A DNA stretch of 10,021 nucleotides from Methylovirgula sp. (GTDB taxonomy: Bacteria > Pseudomonadota > Alphaproteobacteria > Rhizobiales > Beijerinckiaceae). The notes beneath the pieces are model-generated. The model ran no database searches, had not been told where the DNA came from, and worked only from the letters and a program-made list of their open reading frames with translations. The DNA is taken from the NCBI GenBank assembly GCA_025356505.1, contig JANXSV010000349.1:1-10021 (forward strand), read 5' to 3'. Shown one piece after another: positions 1-10,021 of the stretch. The stretch's first letter is position 1. Each line of letters begins with the position of its first letter. Made by a program: the position numbers and the translations under genes.

Positions 1-4
1 TGAA

Positions 5-26
5 GCAGCGCGAGCGCGCCGTTTTT
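5..26 (+). terminator. Possible intrinsic terminator of an upstream gene (weak)
   Basis: A GC-only 4-bp inverted repeat (8-11 with 16-19, loop of 4) is followed within three bases by five T residues (22-26). This would suit the end of the preceding transcription unit, which in most proteobacteria is rplK-rplA. No rplA coding sequence is visible, so that neighbour is inferred. The stem is short, and I would not call it a terminator without the bases to its left. Confidence 0.22.
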
Positions 27-83
27 ATCATTTGAAATTCCGCACAGGGTGATTTTGAGATATCAAGCGTTCTGATGTGGTGG

Positions 84-412
84 ATAGGCCGGCGGATCGG
101 GGGTTAACCTCGTGTCCTGACCGGCTATGTCCTGTCCAAGACTGCAGATGCGGGGCAACCTGCTTAATTACCAAAATAGCCAAGCCGTAAGGTTTGGTTT
201 GAGGGGTCTGCATAGACGGAGAAGGCCAGTTTTATGGTGTCGGCTTTTAAAGGCCGACGTCTTTGAGTTTGGTTCGAACCATCTTTCCGGGTATGCGCTT
301 CACGGCGTCTGCTGCGGGGACAGGCACAAGAGAGTCGGCCGCAAGGCTGGCATGTGCAAACGGCGGGATTTCATCATCTTGATGGAGCCCCCCGCCAACC
401 GGAGAGAGCAAA
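84..412 (+). promoter_or_regulatory. Structured 5' leader of rplJ, candidate L10 autoregulatory RNA
   Basis: This gene-free stretch is dense in inverted repeats. (1) 84-92 pairs with 121-128 with one bulge, capped by 98-102/108-112. (2) 143-148 TGCAGA pairs with 207-212 TCTGCA, extended by 135-137/218-220 across a symmetric internal loop. This encloses a nine-pair hairpin, 178-186/191-199, with a GTAA (GNRA) loop. (3) 239-244 pairs with 253-258. (4) 324-328/353-357 plus 334-340/345-351 carry a GCAA (GNRA) loop. (5) 362-367 GGCGGG pairs with 391-396 CCCGCC around a 372-376/380-384 hairpin. In E. coli and several other bacteria the L10-(L12)n complex binds the rplJ leader and represses translation. 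The location and structure here fit that role, but I have not matched the known consensus. The true transcription start is not visible, and no clear -35/-10 pair stands out. Confidence 0.6.
282..407 (+). promoter_or_regulatory. Predicted anti-Shine-Dalgarno pairing closing over the rplJ ribosome-binding site
   Basis: Bases 282-290 (TCTTTCCGG) can pair with 399-407 (CCGGAGAGA) in nine consecutive pairs, with one G-U wobble at 285/404. The second strand contains the whole rplJ Shine-Dalgarno GGAGAG (401-406). The helix would close a multibranch loop holding the two hairpins at 324-357 and 362-396, and would block ribosome access to the GTG start. Directly upstream of the first strand is the perfect 10-nt palindrome GGTTCGAACC (271-280), which could stack or compete. 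The complementarity is seen in the sequence; its regulatory use is inference. Confidence 0.42.
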
Positions 413-928
413 GTGGATAGAGCGGAGAAATCAGAACTCGTCTCGACACTGCATGATGTTTTTAAATCGACATCAGTTGTGGTCGTTGCGCAGTACTCCG
501 GCCTGACCGTTGCCCAGATGCAGACCCTGCGCAAGCAGATGTCCAAGGCTGGCGCAAGCGTTAAGGTCGCAAAAAACCGTCTCGCTAAAATCGCTCTTGA
601 AGGCACGGACGTTGCGTCCATCGGGTCCTTGATGAAAGGCCCGACCCTGATCGCCTATTCGGATGATCCGGTCGCAGCACCGAAGGTTGCCGCAGGTTTT
701 GCCAAGGATTTCGAAAAGTTCGTAATTCTTGGTGGTGCTCTGGGTGCAACCGCTCTGAATGTGGATGGTGTCAAGGCGCTTGCGACCTTGCCATCTCTAG
801 ACGAATTGCGTGCAAAATTGCTTGGCCTCCTTGTGTCGCCTGCAACCAAGATTGCGCAACTCTCCACGGCACCGGCTGGAAAGCTGGCGCGCGTGTTTGG
901 AGCCTATGCCGAAAAAGACGCGGCTTAA
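413..928 (+). CDS. rplJ: 50S ribosomal protein L10 (uL10)
   Basis: L10 anchors the stalk of the large ribosomal subunit. Its N-terminal domain binds 23S rRNA together with L11, and its long C-terminal helix carries dimers of L7/L12, which recruit elongation and other translational GTPases. The 171-residue product has the expected alphaproteobacterial start MDRAEK and the conserved [15 protein letters not shown] and [13 protein letters not shown] blocks (about residues 21-62). A globular domain runs to about residue 125, followed by the stalk helix (about 128-167) with AGKLARVF near its end. The start is GTG, supported by GGAGAG six bases upstream and by homology; no ATG gives the family N-terminus. 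It is the first gene of the cluster, 58 bp before rplL. Its helix is about nine residues longer than in E. coli, suggesting three L12 dimers. L10 is the likely autorepressor of this operon. Confidence 0.97.
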   Translation: MDRAEKSELVSTLHDVFKSTSVVVVAQYSGLTVAQMQTLRKQMSKAGASVKVAKNRLAKIALEGTDVASIGSLMKGPTLIAYSDDPVAAPKVAAGFAKDFEKFVILGGALGATALNVDGVKALATLPSLDELRAKLLGLLVSPATKIAQLSTAPAGKLARVFGAYAEKDAA

Positions 929-986
929 TCGAGCCATCTAAAACAATCGAATTCGTTCGAACCGAACCAAATCTAAGGAAATCAAT
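929..986 (+). promoter_or_regulatory. rplJ-rplL spacer with UUCG-loop hairpin and rplL ribosome-binding site
   Basis: A five-pair stem (947-951 with 956-960) has a TTCG loop, built from the overlapping palindromes CGAATTCG and GTTCGAAC. The rplL Shine-Dalgarno AAGGA (975-979) lies seven bases before the ATG. The 9-mer GTTCGAACC at 955-963 also occurs in the rplJ leader at 272-280. The run 963-972 just upstream of the Shine-Dalgarno is complementary to leader bases 267-276. No promoter is evident, so rplL is probably expressed from the rplJ transcript with its own strong ribosome-binding site, as expected for a protein made at several copies per ribosome. Confidence 0.5.
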
Positions 987-1361
987 ATGTCTAAGCTTGA
1001 GAAAATCGTTGAAGAGTTGTCAGCATTGACCGTTTTGGAAGCTGCTGATCTTGCCAAGTTGCTTGAAACCAAGTGGGGCGTTTCTGCTGCCGCTGCTGTT
1101 GCTGGCCCTGCTGCTGCTGCTGCCGGTCCTGCTGCTGTTGTTGAAGAGCAGACTGAGTTCACTGTTATGCTGACTGCTGTCGGCGACAAGAAGATCGAAG
1201 TCATTAAGGAAGTTCGCGCCATCACCGGTCTGGGCTTGAAAGAAGCCAAGGATCTGGTTGAAGCCGCTCCGAAGGCCGTCAAAGAAGCCGTCACCAAGGA
1301 CGAAGCTGCCAAGATCAAGGCAACTCTCGAAAAGGTCGGCGCTAAGGTCGACCTCAAGTAA
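987..1361 (+). CDS. rplL: 50S ribosomal protein L7/L12 (bL12)
   Basis: This is the multicopy acidic stalk protein that contacts EF-Tu, EF-G, IF2 and RF3 on the ribosome. The 124 residues divide in the usual way. An N-terminal dimerisation and L10-binding helical domain covers about 1-32 ([27 protein letters not shown]). An Ala/Gly/Pro/Val hinge covers about 33-52. A globular C-terminal domain runs from about 56, containing [10 protein letters not shown] and [13 protein letters not shown], with the factor-contact positions R77 and K88 (E. coli R73 and K84) present. The ATG has AAGGA seven bases upstream. Codon use in the hinge is dominated by GCT, as often in highly expressed ribosomal genes. 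The gene sits between rplJ and a long spacer carrying a strong hairpin, which would let rplL be made in excess of rpoBC. Confidence 0.98.
   Translation: MSKLEKIVEELSALTVLEAADLAKLLETKWGVSAAAAVAGPAAAAAGPAAVVEEQTEFTVMLTAVGDKKIEVIKEVRAITGLGLKEAKDLVEAAPKAVKEAVTKDEAAKIKATLEKVGAKVDLK
1098..1139 (+). repeat. Tandem 21-bp repeat encoding the L7/L12 hinge
   Basis: Two adjacent seven-codon units (1098-1118 and 1119-1139) encode VAGPAAA and AAGPAAV. They differ by a few substitutions and sit in a longer GCT-rich tract that starts at 1086. The repeat forms the flexible linker of L7/L12. Such in-frame GCT repeats can lengthen or shorten by slippage without breaking the reading frame. Confidence 0.7.
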
Positions 1362-1404
1362 TTTGATTGGGTTTGCGCATCCGCAGGCCTGTCCGAGTTA
1401 TCCG

Positions 1405-1431
1405 AACGGTCCCGATTTTCTCGGGGCCGTT
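1405..1431 (+). terminator. Strong rplL-rpoB hairpin, candidate attenuator or processing site
   Basis: An 11-pair stem (1405-1415 with 1421-1431, one G-U pair) surrounds a TTTTC loop, 43 bases after the rplL stop. It has no run of T after it; the following bases are TCACTCATTC. Full Rho-independent termination is therefore unlikely. In E. coli the corresponding spacer holds a partial attenuator and an RNase III site that lower rpoBC expression relative to the ribosomal genes. Position and stability here suggest the same kind of function, which is inferred. Confidence 0.6.
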
Positions 1432-1486
1432 CACTCATTCCAAGCTTTGGCTCACCTTACGGGTCAAACCTTTGAATTATTGAAGT

Positions 1487-1570
1487 CCTGCAGTGTTGGC
1501 AGGCAAAATCAGGGGCTGAACCCCGCGCAGCAAGAGCTGTGATCCGGCACAGGACCATTTTGGTCCGCCG
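1487..1570 (+). promoter_or_regulatory. Hairpin series upstream of the rpoB ribosome-binding site
   Basis: Three small stem-loops follow one another: 1487-1491/1499-1503 (CCTGC/GCAGG); 1512-1515/1521-1524 (GGGG/CCCC, five-base loop); and a bulged hairpin, 1545-1548/1567-1570 plus 1552-1556/1562-1566 (GGACC/GGTCC), with a three-base ACA bulge on its 5' side. The rpoB Shine-Dalgarno AGGAG (1588-1592) is left single-stranded. With the larger hairpin at 1405-1431 they fill most of the 235-bp spacer 1362-1596, where I see no additional gene and no convincing promoter. Confidence 0.45.
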
Positions 1571-1596
1571 ATGAAATAAGAGGTGCGAGGAGCGAC

Positions 1597-5769
<4,173 letters not shown>

Positions 5770-5774
5770 TTGAG

Positions 5775-5795
5775 GGCAGGGGGAAAACCCCTGCC
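5775..5795 (+). promoter_or_regulatory. Hairpin immediately after rpoB
   Basis: An eight-pair perfect stem (5775-5782 with 5788-5795) with a GAAAA loop begins five bases after the rpoB stop codon. It has no T-tract of its own. It could be an RNA-stabilising or processing structure between the two polymerase cistrons, or act with the next hairpin as part of a weak terminator. Confidence 0.5.
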
Positions 5796-5807
5796 ACCAT
5801 TTCGCGT

Positions 5808-5840
5808 ATGAAGCGTGTTTGGCTTCGTTTTTAAGTTTTT
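5808..5840 (+). terminator. Terminator-like hairpin with T-rich tail between rpoB and rpoC
   Basis: GAAGC (5810-5814) pairs with GCTTC (5822-5826), extendable to seven pairs (5808-5814/5822-5828) with a G-U. The loop is seven bases. The stem runs directly into a tract rich in T (5828-5832 TTTTT, then AAG, then 5836-5840 TTTTT). The shape is that of an intrinsic terminator, but the stem is AT-containing and short and lies inside an operon whose next gene is essential. At most it would cause partial read-through control or pausing. Confidence 0.4.
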
Positions 5841-5849
5841 CCTCGTGGC

Positions 5850-5876
5850 GGCGCAGGTGCGCCCCAACTCCAGGAG
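5850..5876 (+). promoter_or_regulatory. GC hairpin and ribosome-binding site of rpoC
   Basis: GGCGC (5850-5854) pairs with GCGCC (5859-5863) around an AGGT loop, and the Shine-Dalgarno AGGAG (5872-5876) follows, six bases before the rpoC ATG at 5883. A second in-frame ATG at 5877 directly abuts the Shine-Dalgarno and is too close to be the main start. Confidence 0.5.
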
Positions 5877-5882
5877 ATGGAT

Positions 5883-8800
5883 ATGAATCAAGAGGTTATG
5901 AATCTCTTCAATCCGGTGGCTTTGCCGCAGGCCTTCGACAATATTCACATTGGCATCGCCAGCCCTGAGAAAATTCTCTCATGGTCTTTCGGCGAAATCA
6001 AAAAGCCCGAAACAATCAACTACCGGACATTTAAGCCGGAGCGTGATGGCTTGTTCTGCGCCCGTATCTTCGGGCCGATCAAGGATTACGAGTGCTTGTG
6101 CGGCAAGTATAAGCGCATGAAGTATAAGGGCGTCATCTGCGAAAAGTGCGGCGTTGAAGTGACGCTCAGCCGTGTCCGGCGCGAGCGCATGGGCCATATT
6201 TCGCTGGCTGCCCCGGTTGCACATATCTGGTTTTTGAAGAGCTTGCCGTCACGTATCGGCCTGCTGCTTGACATGACCTTGAAAGATCTCGAGCGGATTC
6301 TGTATTTTGAATCCTATATCGTGCTTGACCCGAATCTGACGCCGCTGAAGAACCGACAGTTGTTGTCGGAAGACGAATATCTGCGCGCTCAGGACGAGTA
6401 TGGCCAGGACTCGTTCGTGGCATTGATCGGCGCGGAGGCGATCCGCGAAATCCTGAAAACAATGGATTTGGAGCGAATTGCCGGCGAACTGCGCATTGAA
6501 ATCGCAGAGTCGACCTCGGAACTCAAGCCGAAGAAGCTCGCCAAGCGTTTGAAGATCATTGAAGCCTTCATGATGTCCGGCAACAAGCCGGAGTGGATGA
6601 TTCTGACGGAAGTTCCGGTTATCCCGCCGGATCTGCGTCCGCTTGTGCCGCTGGATGGCGGTCGCTTTGCCACGTCGGATTTGAACGATTTGTACCGCCG
6701 CGTCATCAACCGTAACAATCGCTTGAAGCGGCTGATCGAACTGCGCGCGCCGGATATCATCATCCGTAACGAAAAGCGCATGTTGCAGGAATCGGTTGAC
6801 GCCTTGTTTGATAACGGTCGTCGTGGCCGCGTCATCACCGGCGCCAACAAGCGTCCGCTCAAGTCTCTGGCAGATATGCTCAAGGGCAAGCAGGGCCGTT
6901 TCCGTCAGAACCTGCTCGGCAAGCGCGTCGATTATTCCGGTCGCTCGGTTATCGTTGTGGGTCCGGAACTCAAGCTGCATCAGTGCGGTTTGCCGAAGAA
7001 GATGGCGCTTGAACTGTTCAAGCCGTTCATCTACTCGCGCCTCGATGCCAAGGGTCTGTCTTCCACTGTGAAGCAGGCGAAGAAGCTGGTGGAAAAGGAG
7101 AAGCCGGAGGTTTGGGATATTCTCGATGAGGTTATCCGCGAGCATCCCGTGATGCTGAACCGCGCGCCGACATTGCATCGTCTGGGCATTCAGGCCTTTG
7201 AACCGGTGTTGATCGAAGGCAAGGCCATTCGTCTGCATCCGTTGGTGTGTTCGGCCTTCAACGCCGACTTCGACGGTGATCAGATGGCGGTTCACGTGCC
7301 GTTGTCGCTCGAGTCTCAGCTTGAAGCCCGCGTCTTGATGATGTCGACCAATAATATTTTGCATCCAGCCAATGGTCAGCCGATCATCGTGCCGTCGCAG
7401 GATATTGTTCTTGGACTCTACTATCTGACACTGGTGCGCGATGGCGACATCGGCCAAGGCATGGCGTTTTCGAACATCAATGAAATCGAAGCTGCTATCG
7501 CCGCCAAGGTCATTACGCTTCACAGCAAGATCAAGGGCCGTGCTTGGAGCTACAATGCGCAGGGCCAGCGTATTCAGAAAATGTTCGATACCACGCCGGG
7601 CCGGATGATTCTCGGCCAGCTGATTCCGCCGCATAACAAGATTCCGTTCGACGTCGTCAACAAGCTGATGACCAAGAAAGAAATCTCGAACATGATCGAC
7701 ACCGTCTACCGCAACTGCGGTCAGAAGGAGACGGTTATATTCTGCGATCGCATCATGGCGACAGGGTTCCGCGAGGCGTTCAAAGCCGGCATTTCGTTCG
7801 GTAAGGATGACATGGTGGTGCCGGAGACGAAGCCGAAGATTATTGCTGATACCACCGCTTTGGCGAAGGAATATGAGCAACAGTACAACGACGGCCTGAT
7901 TACACAGGGCGAAAAGTACAACAAGGTCGTCGATGCCTGGGCAAAGTGCTCCGACAAGCTGGCCGAAGAGATGATGATCCGCATTTCGTCGGTGAAGAAA
8001 GATGCCGACGGCAAGGATAAGCAGATCAACTCGATCTACATGATGTCTCATTCGGGTGCGCGTGGTTCGCCAGCCCAGATGAAGCAGCTTGCGGCAATGC
8101 GCGGCCTTATGGCCAAGCCATCGGGTGAAATCATCGAGACACCGATCATCTCAAACTTCAAAGAAGGTTTGTCGGTTCTTGAATATTTCAACTCGACCCA
8201 CGGTGCCCGTAAGGGTCTTGCTGATACTGCGTTGAAGACAGCAAACTCCGGTTACCTCACCCGCCGTCTGGTGGATGTGGCGCAGGATGCGATCATCTCG
8301 ATGGAGGATTGCGGCTCGCAGGGCGGCATTCGGATGCGGGCGATTATTGACGCCGGTCAGGTTGTGGCCTCCTTGGCCATTCGTATTTTGGGCCGTACCA
8401 CGGCTGAAGATTTGAAGCAGCTTGACGGCACTGTGATCGTATCTGCAGGCGAGATGATTCAGGAATGGCATATGGACCGCATCAATGCGGCCGGTATCCA
8501 GGAAGTGAAGATTCGCTCTGTGCTGACCTGCGAAGCGCCAAACGGCGTGTGCGGCAAGTGCTATGGCCGCGATCTGGCCCGTGGAACTCCGGTGAACATG
8601 GGTGAGGCCGTGGGCGTTATCGCGGCACAGTCGATAGGTGAGCCTGGCACACAGTTGACCATGCGCACATTCCACATCGGCGGCGCGGCAAACGTGGTTG
8701 ACTCTTCGTTCATCGAGTCGAACTTCGACGGCACAGTCAAAATCCGTAACCGTGCTTTGTCACGCAATACGGATGGCGATCTGATGGTTATGGCGCGTAA

Positions 8801-10021
8801 CGTCGCAATCGTCGTGGTTGGCTCTGACGGCTCCGAGCGCGCGGTACACCGTGTGCAATATGGCGCCCGTTTGAAGGTTGACGAAGGTGATGTGGTGAAG
8901 CGCGGTCAGCGTATGGCCGAGTGGGACCCCTACACACGTCCAATCATGACAGAAGTTGAAGGTGCTGTCGGCTTTGAGGATCTGGTTGAAGGCGCTTCGA
9001 TTTCGGAAGCCATCGACGAGGCCACAGGTATCGCCAAGCGCGTTGTTATCGACTGGCGCATGAGCCAGCGCTCTTCGAGCCTGAAACCAGCGCTGGTTAT
9101 CAAGGGCAAGGATGGCAAGATCATCAAGCTGGCACGCGGCGGTGACGCGCGTTACCTGCTGGGTGTTGACTCGATCATCTCGTTTGAGCCGGGCTCCCAC
9201 GTGAATGCAGGTGATATTATCGCCCGCGTTTCGATGGACAGTGCCAAGACGCGCGACATCACCGGTGGTTTGCCGCGTGTTGCCGAGTTGTTTGAAGCGC
9301 GCCGTCCGAAAGACCACGCGATTATTGCGGAAATCTCCGGAACGGTGAAATTCGGCAAGGACTACAAGAGCAAGACGCGCATCACCATTGAACCGCACGA
9401 GGAAGGTGCCGATCCGGCGGAATATCTCATTCCAAAGGGCAAGCACATCCATCTGCAGGATGGCGACGTGGTGGAAAAGGGCGACTATATCGTCGACGGC
9501 AATCCGGCTCCGCACGACATTCTGGCAATCAAGGGCGTGGAGGAGCTTGCAGCTTACCTCGTCAACGAAATCCAGGAAGTCTATCGTTTGCAAGGCGTGG
9601 GCATCAACGACAAGCACATTGAAGTGATCGTGCGGCAGATGTTGCAAAAGGTTGAAATCTCCGACGTCGGCGGTTCAGACCTGTTGCACGGCGAGCAGAT
9701 TGACCGCGCTGAAATGGACTTGATGAACATCAAGCTGTTGGGTGAAGGCAAGCGTCCTATCGCTGGCACACCTGTGTTGCTTGGTATCACCAAGGCTTCG
9801 TTGCAGACAAAGTCGTTCATCTCGGCGGCATCGTTCCAGGAAACGACGCGTGTGCTCACCGAGGCTGCTGTCAATGGCAAGACGGACACGCTGGACGGTC
9901 TCAAGGAAAACGTGATCGTTGGCCGGTTGATTCCGGCTGGTACGGGTGCGGCGATTGCAAAGCTGCGCCGTGTGGCGGCGATGCGTGATGATCTGATCGT
10001 GGCGCAGCGGGCGGAAACGTC
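5883..10021 (+). CDS. rpoC: DNA-directed RNA polymerase subunit beta-prime (3' end outside the window)
   Basis: This is the catalytic largest subunit of RNA polymerase. The frame is open for 1379 codons to the right edge. Hyphomicrobial RpoC is about 1400 residues, so roughly the last 20 or so are missing. In order: zinc-binding C71, C73, C86 and C89 ([14 protein letters not shown]); the sigma-binding clamp helices (about 265-312, [18 protein letters not shown]); the Mg-binding NADFDGDQ with D462, D464 and D466; the bridge helix region (about 765-800, [28 protein letters not shown]); the second zinc site C810, C883, C890 and C893; and the trigger loop with M927, R928 and H931 in TQLTMRTFH. 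An SI3-type insertion splits the trigger loop (about 940-1120) before [18 protein letters not shown]. The ATG gives the family start [11 protein letters not shown] and has AGGAG six bases upstream. It follows rpoB and surely shares its transcript, subject to the spacer hairpins. No disruption was found. Confidence 0.97.
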   Translation, partial: MNQEVMNLFNPVALPQAFDNIHIGIASPEKILSWSFGEIKKPETINYRTFKPERDGLFCARIFGPIKDYECLCGKYKRMKYKGVICEKCGVEVTLSRVRRERMGHISLAAPVAHIWFLKSLPSRIGLLLDMTLKDLERILYFESYIVLDPNLTPLKNRQLLSEDEYLRAQDEYGQDSFVALIGAEAIREILKTMDLERIAGELRIEIAESTSELKPKKLAKRLKIIEAFMMSGNKPEWMILTEVPVIPPDLRPLVPLDGGRFATSDLNDLYRRVINRNNRLKRLIELRAPDIIIRNEKRMLQESVDALFDNGRRGRVITGANKRPLKSLADMLKGKQGRFRQNLLGKRVDYSGRSVIVVGPELKLHQCGLPKKMALELFKPFIYSRLDAKGLSSTVKQAKKLVEKEKPEVWDILDEVIREHPVMLNRAPTLHRLGIQAFEPVLIEGKAIRLHPLVCSAFNADFDGDQMAVHVPLSLESQLEARVLMMSTNNILHPANGQPIIVPSQDIVLGLYYLTLVRDGDIGQGMAFSNINEIEAAIAAKVITLHSKIKGRAWSYNAQGQRIQKMFDTTPGRMILGQLIPPHNKIPFDVVNKLMTKKEISNMIDTVYRNCGQKETVIFCDRIMATGFREAFKAGISFGKDDMVVPETKPKIIADTTALAKEYEQQYNDGLITQGEKYNKVVDAWAKCSDKLAEEMMIRISSVKKDADGKDKQINSIYMMSHSGARGSPAQMKQLAAMRGLMAKPSGEIIETPIISNFKEGLSVLEYFNSTHGARKGLADTALKTANSGYLTRRLVDVAQDAIISMEDCGSQGGIRMRAIIDAGQVVASLAIRILGRTTAEDLKQLDGTVIVSAGEMIQEWHMDRINAAGIQEVKIRSVLTCEAPNGVCGKCYGRDLARGTPVNMGEAVGVIAAQSIGEPGTQLTMRTFHIGGAANVVDSSFIESNFDGTVKIRNRALSRNTDGDLMVMARNVAIVVVGSDGSERAVHRVQYGARLKVDEGDVVKRGQRMAEWDPYTRPIMTEVEGAVGFEDLVEGASISEAIDEATGIAKRVVIDWRMSQRSSSLKPALVIKGKDGKIIKLARGGDARYLLGVDSIISFEPGSHVNAGDIIARVSMDSAKTRDITGGLPRVAELFEARRPKDHAIIAEISGTVKFGKDYKSKTRITIEPHEEGADPAEYLIPKGKHIHLQDGDVVEKGDYIVDGNPAPHDILAIKGVEELAAYLVNEIQEVYRLQGVGINDKHIEVIVRQMLQKVEISDVGGSDLLHGEQIDRAEMDLMNIKLLGEGKRPIAGTPVLLGITKASLQTKSFISAASFQETTRVLTEAAVNGKTDTLDGLKENVIVGRLIPAGTGAAIAKLRRVAAMRDDLIVAQRAET

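Noticed and set aside
32..66. Possible sigma-70 promoter (TTGAAA near 32, AT-rich bases near 55-66)
   Set aside because: No good -10 hexamer lies at 16-18 bases from the -35-like site; the match is at chance level.
271..280. GGTTCGAACC resembles a tRNA T-arm
   Set aside because: No acceptor stem, D-arm or anticodon arm of tRNA geometry flanks it; it is a short palindrome in the leader.
127..420. A 97-codon + strand open frame across the rplJ leader, ending on the rplJ start
   Set aside because: It is rich in Arg and Cys with no recognisable domain, has no Shine-Dalgarno at its ATG, and lies over RNA hairpins that account for the sequence better.
1448..1480. Possible rpoB-specific promoter in the rplL-rpoB spacer (TTGGCT, then TGAATTAT)
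   Set aside because: Spacing and -10 quality are poor, and the simplest reading is co-transcription from upstream.
6249..8051. A 600-codon open frame on the - strand, antisense to rpoC
   Set aside because: It lies wholly within the intact rpoC frame, and its translation is rich in His, Arg, Gln and Leu, as expected from a reverse reading of GC-biased codons. It has no domain and no own ribosome-binding context.

Overview
The window is the rplJ-rplL-rpoB-rpoC ribosomal-stalk / RNA-polymerase operon, read on the + strand, from an alphaproteobacterium. The best fit is the order Hyphomicrobiales (Rhizobiales). Support for this comes from the L10 N-terminus MDRAEK starting at GTG, the RpoC N-terminus [11 protein letters not shown], RpoB of 1390 residues with alphaproteobacterial features, and long AT/GC-mixed spacers. 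I cannot fix the genus from this core locus. The cassette is complete apart from the last stretch of rpoC, which runs off the right edge.

Layout. Positions 1-412 hold no convincing protein gene. There may be the tail of an upstream terminator at the very start, followed by a heavily structured RNA leader for rplJ. rplJ (413-928) encodes L10, the base of the ribosomal stalk. A 58-bp spacer leads to rplL (987-1361), which encodes L7/L12, the mobile stalk protein bound to the C-terminal helix of L10. A 235-bp spacer with a strong hairpin lacking a U-tract and several smaller hairpins separates the ribosomal genes from rpoB (1597-5769, beta subunit). A 113-bp spacer with three hairpins, one followed by a T-rich tract, precedes rpoC (5883 to the edge, beta-prime subunit).

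How it works together. L10 and L7/L12 form the stalk that recruits translational GTPases. Beta and beta-prime form the catalytic core of RNA polymerase. In E. coli the equivalent operon is controlled by L10/L12 binding to its own leader, by translational coupling of rplJ and rplL, and by attenuation or processing between rplL and rpoB. The spacers here hold RNA structures at all the corresponding places. They include a 9-bp pairing that would hide the rplJ Shine-Dalgarno and a possible leader-to-rplL-spacer helix. All catalytic, metal-binding and rifampicin-contact residues that I checked in RpoB and RpoC are the standard ones.

I found no mobile element, CRISPR array, tRNA, toxin or defence gene, or other new protein system. 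The interesting material is the non-coding RNA structure around otherwise ordinary core genes.
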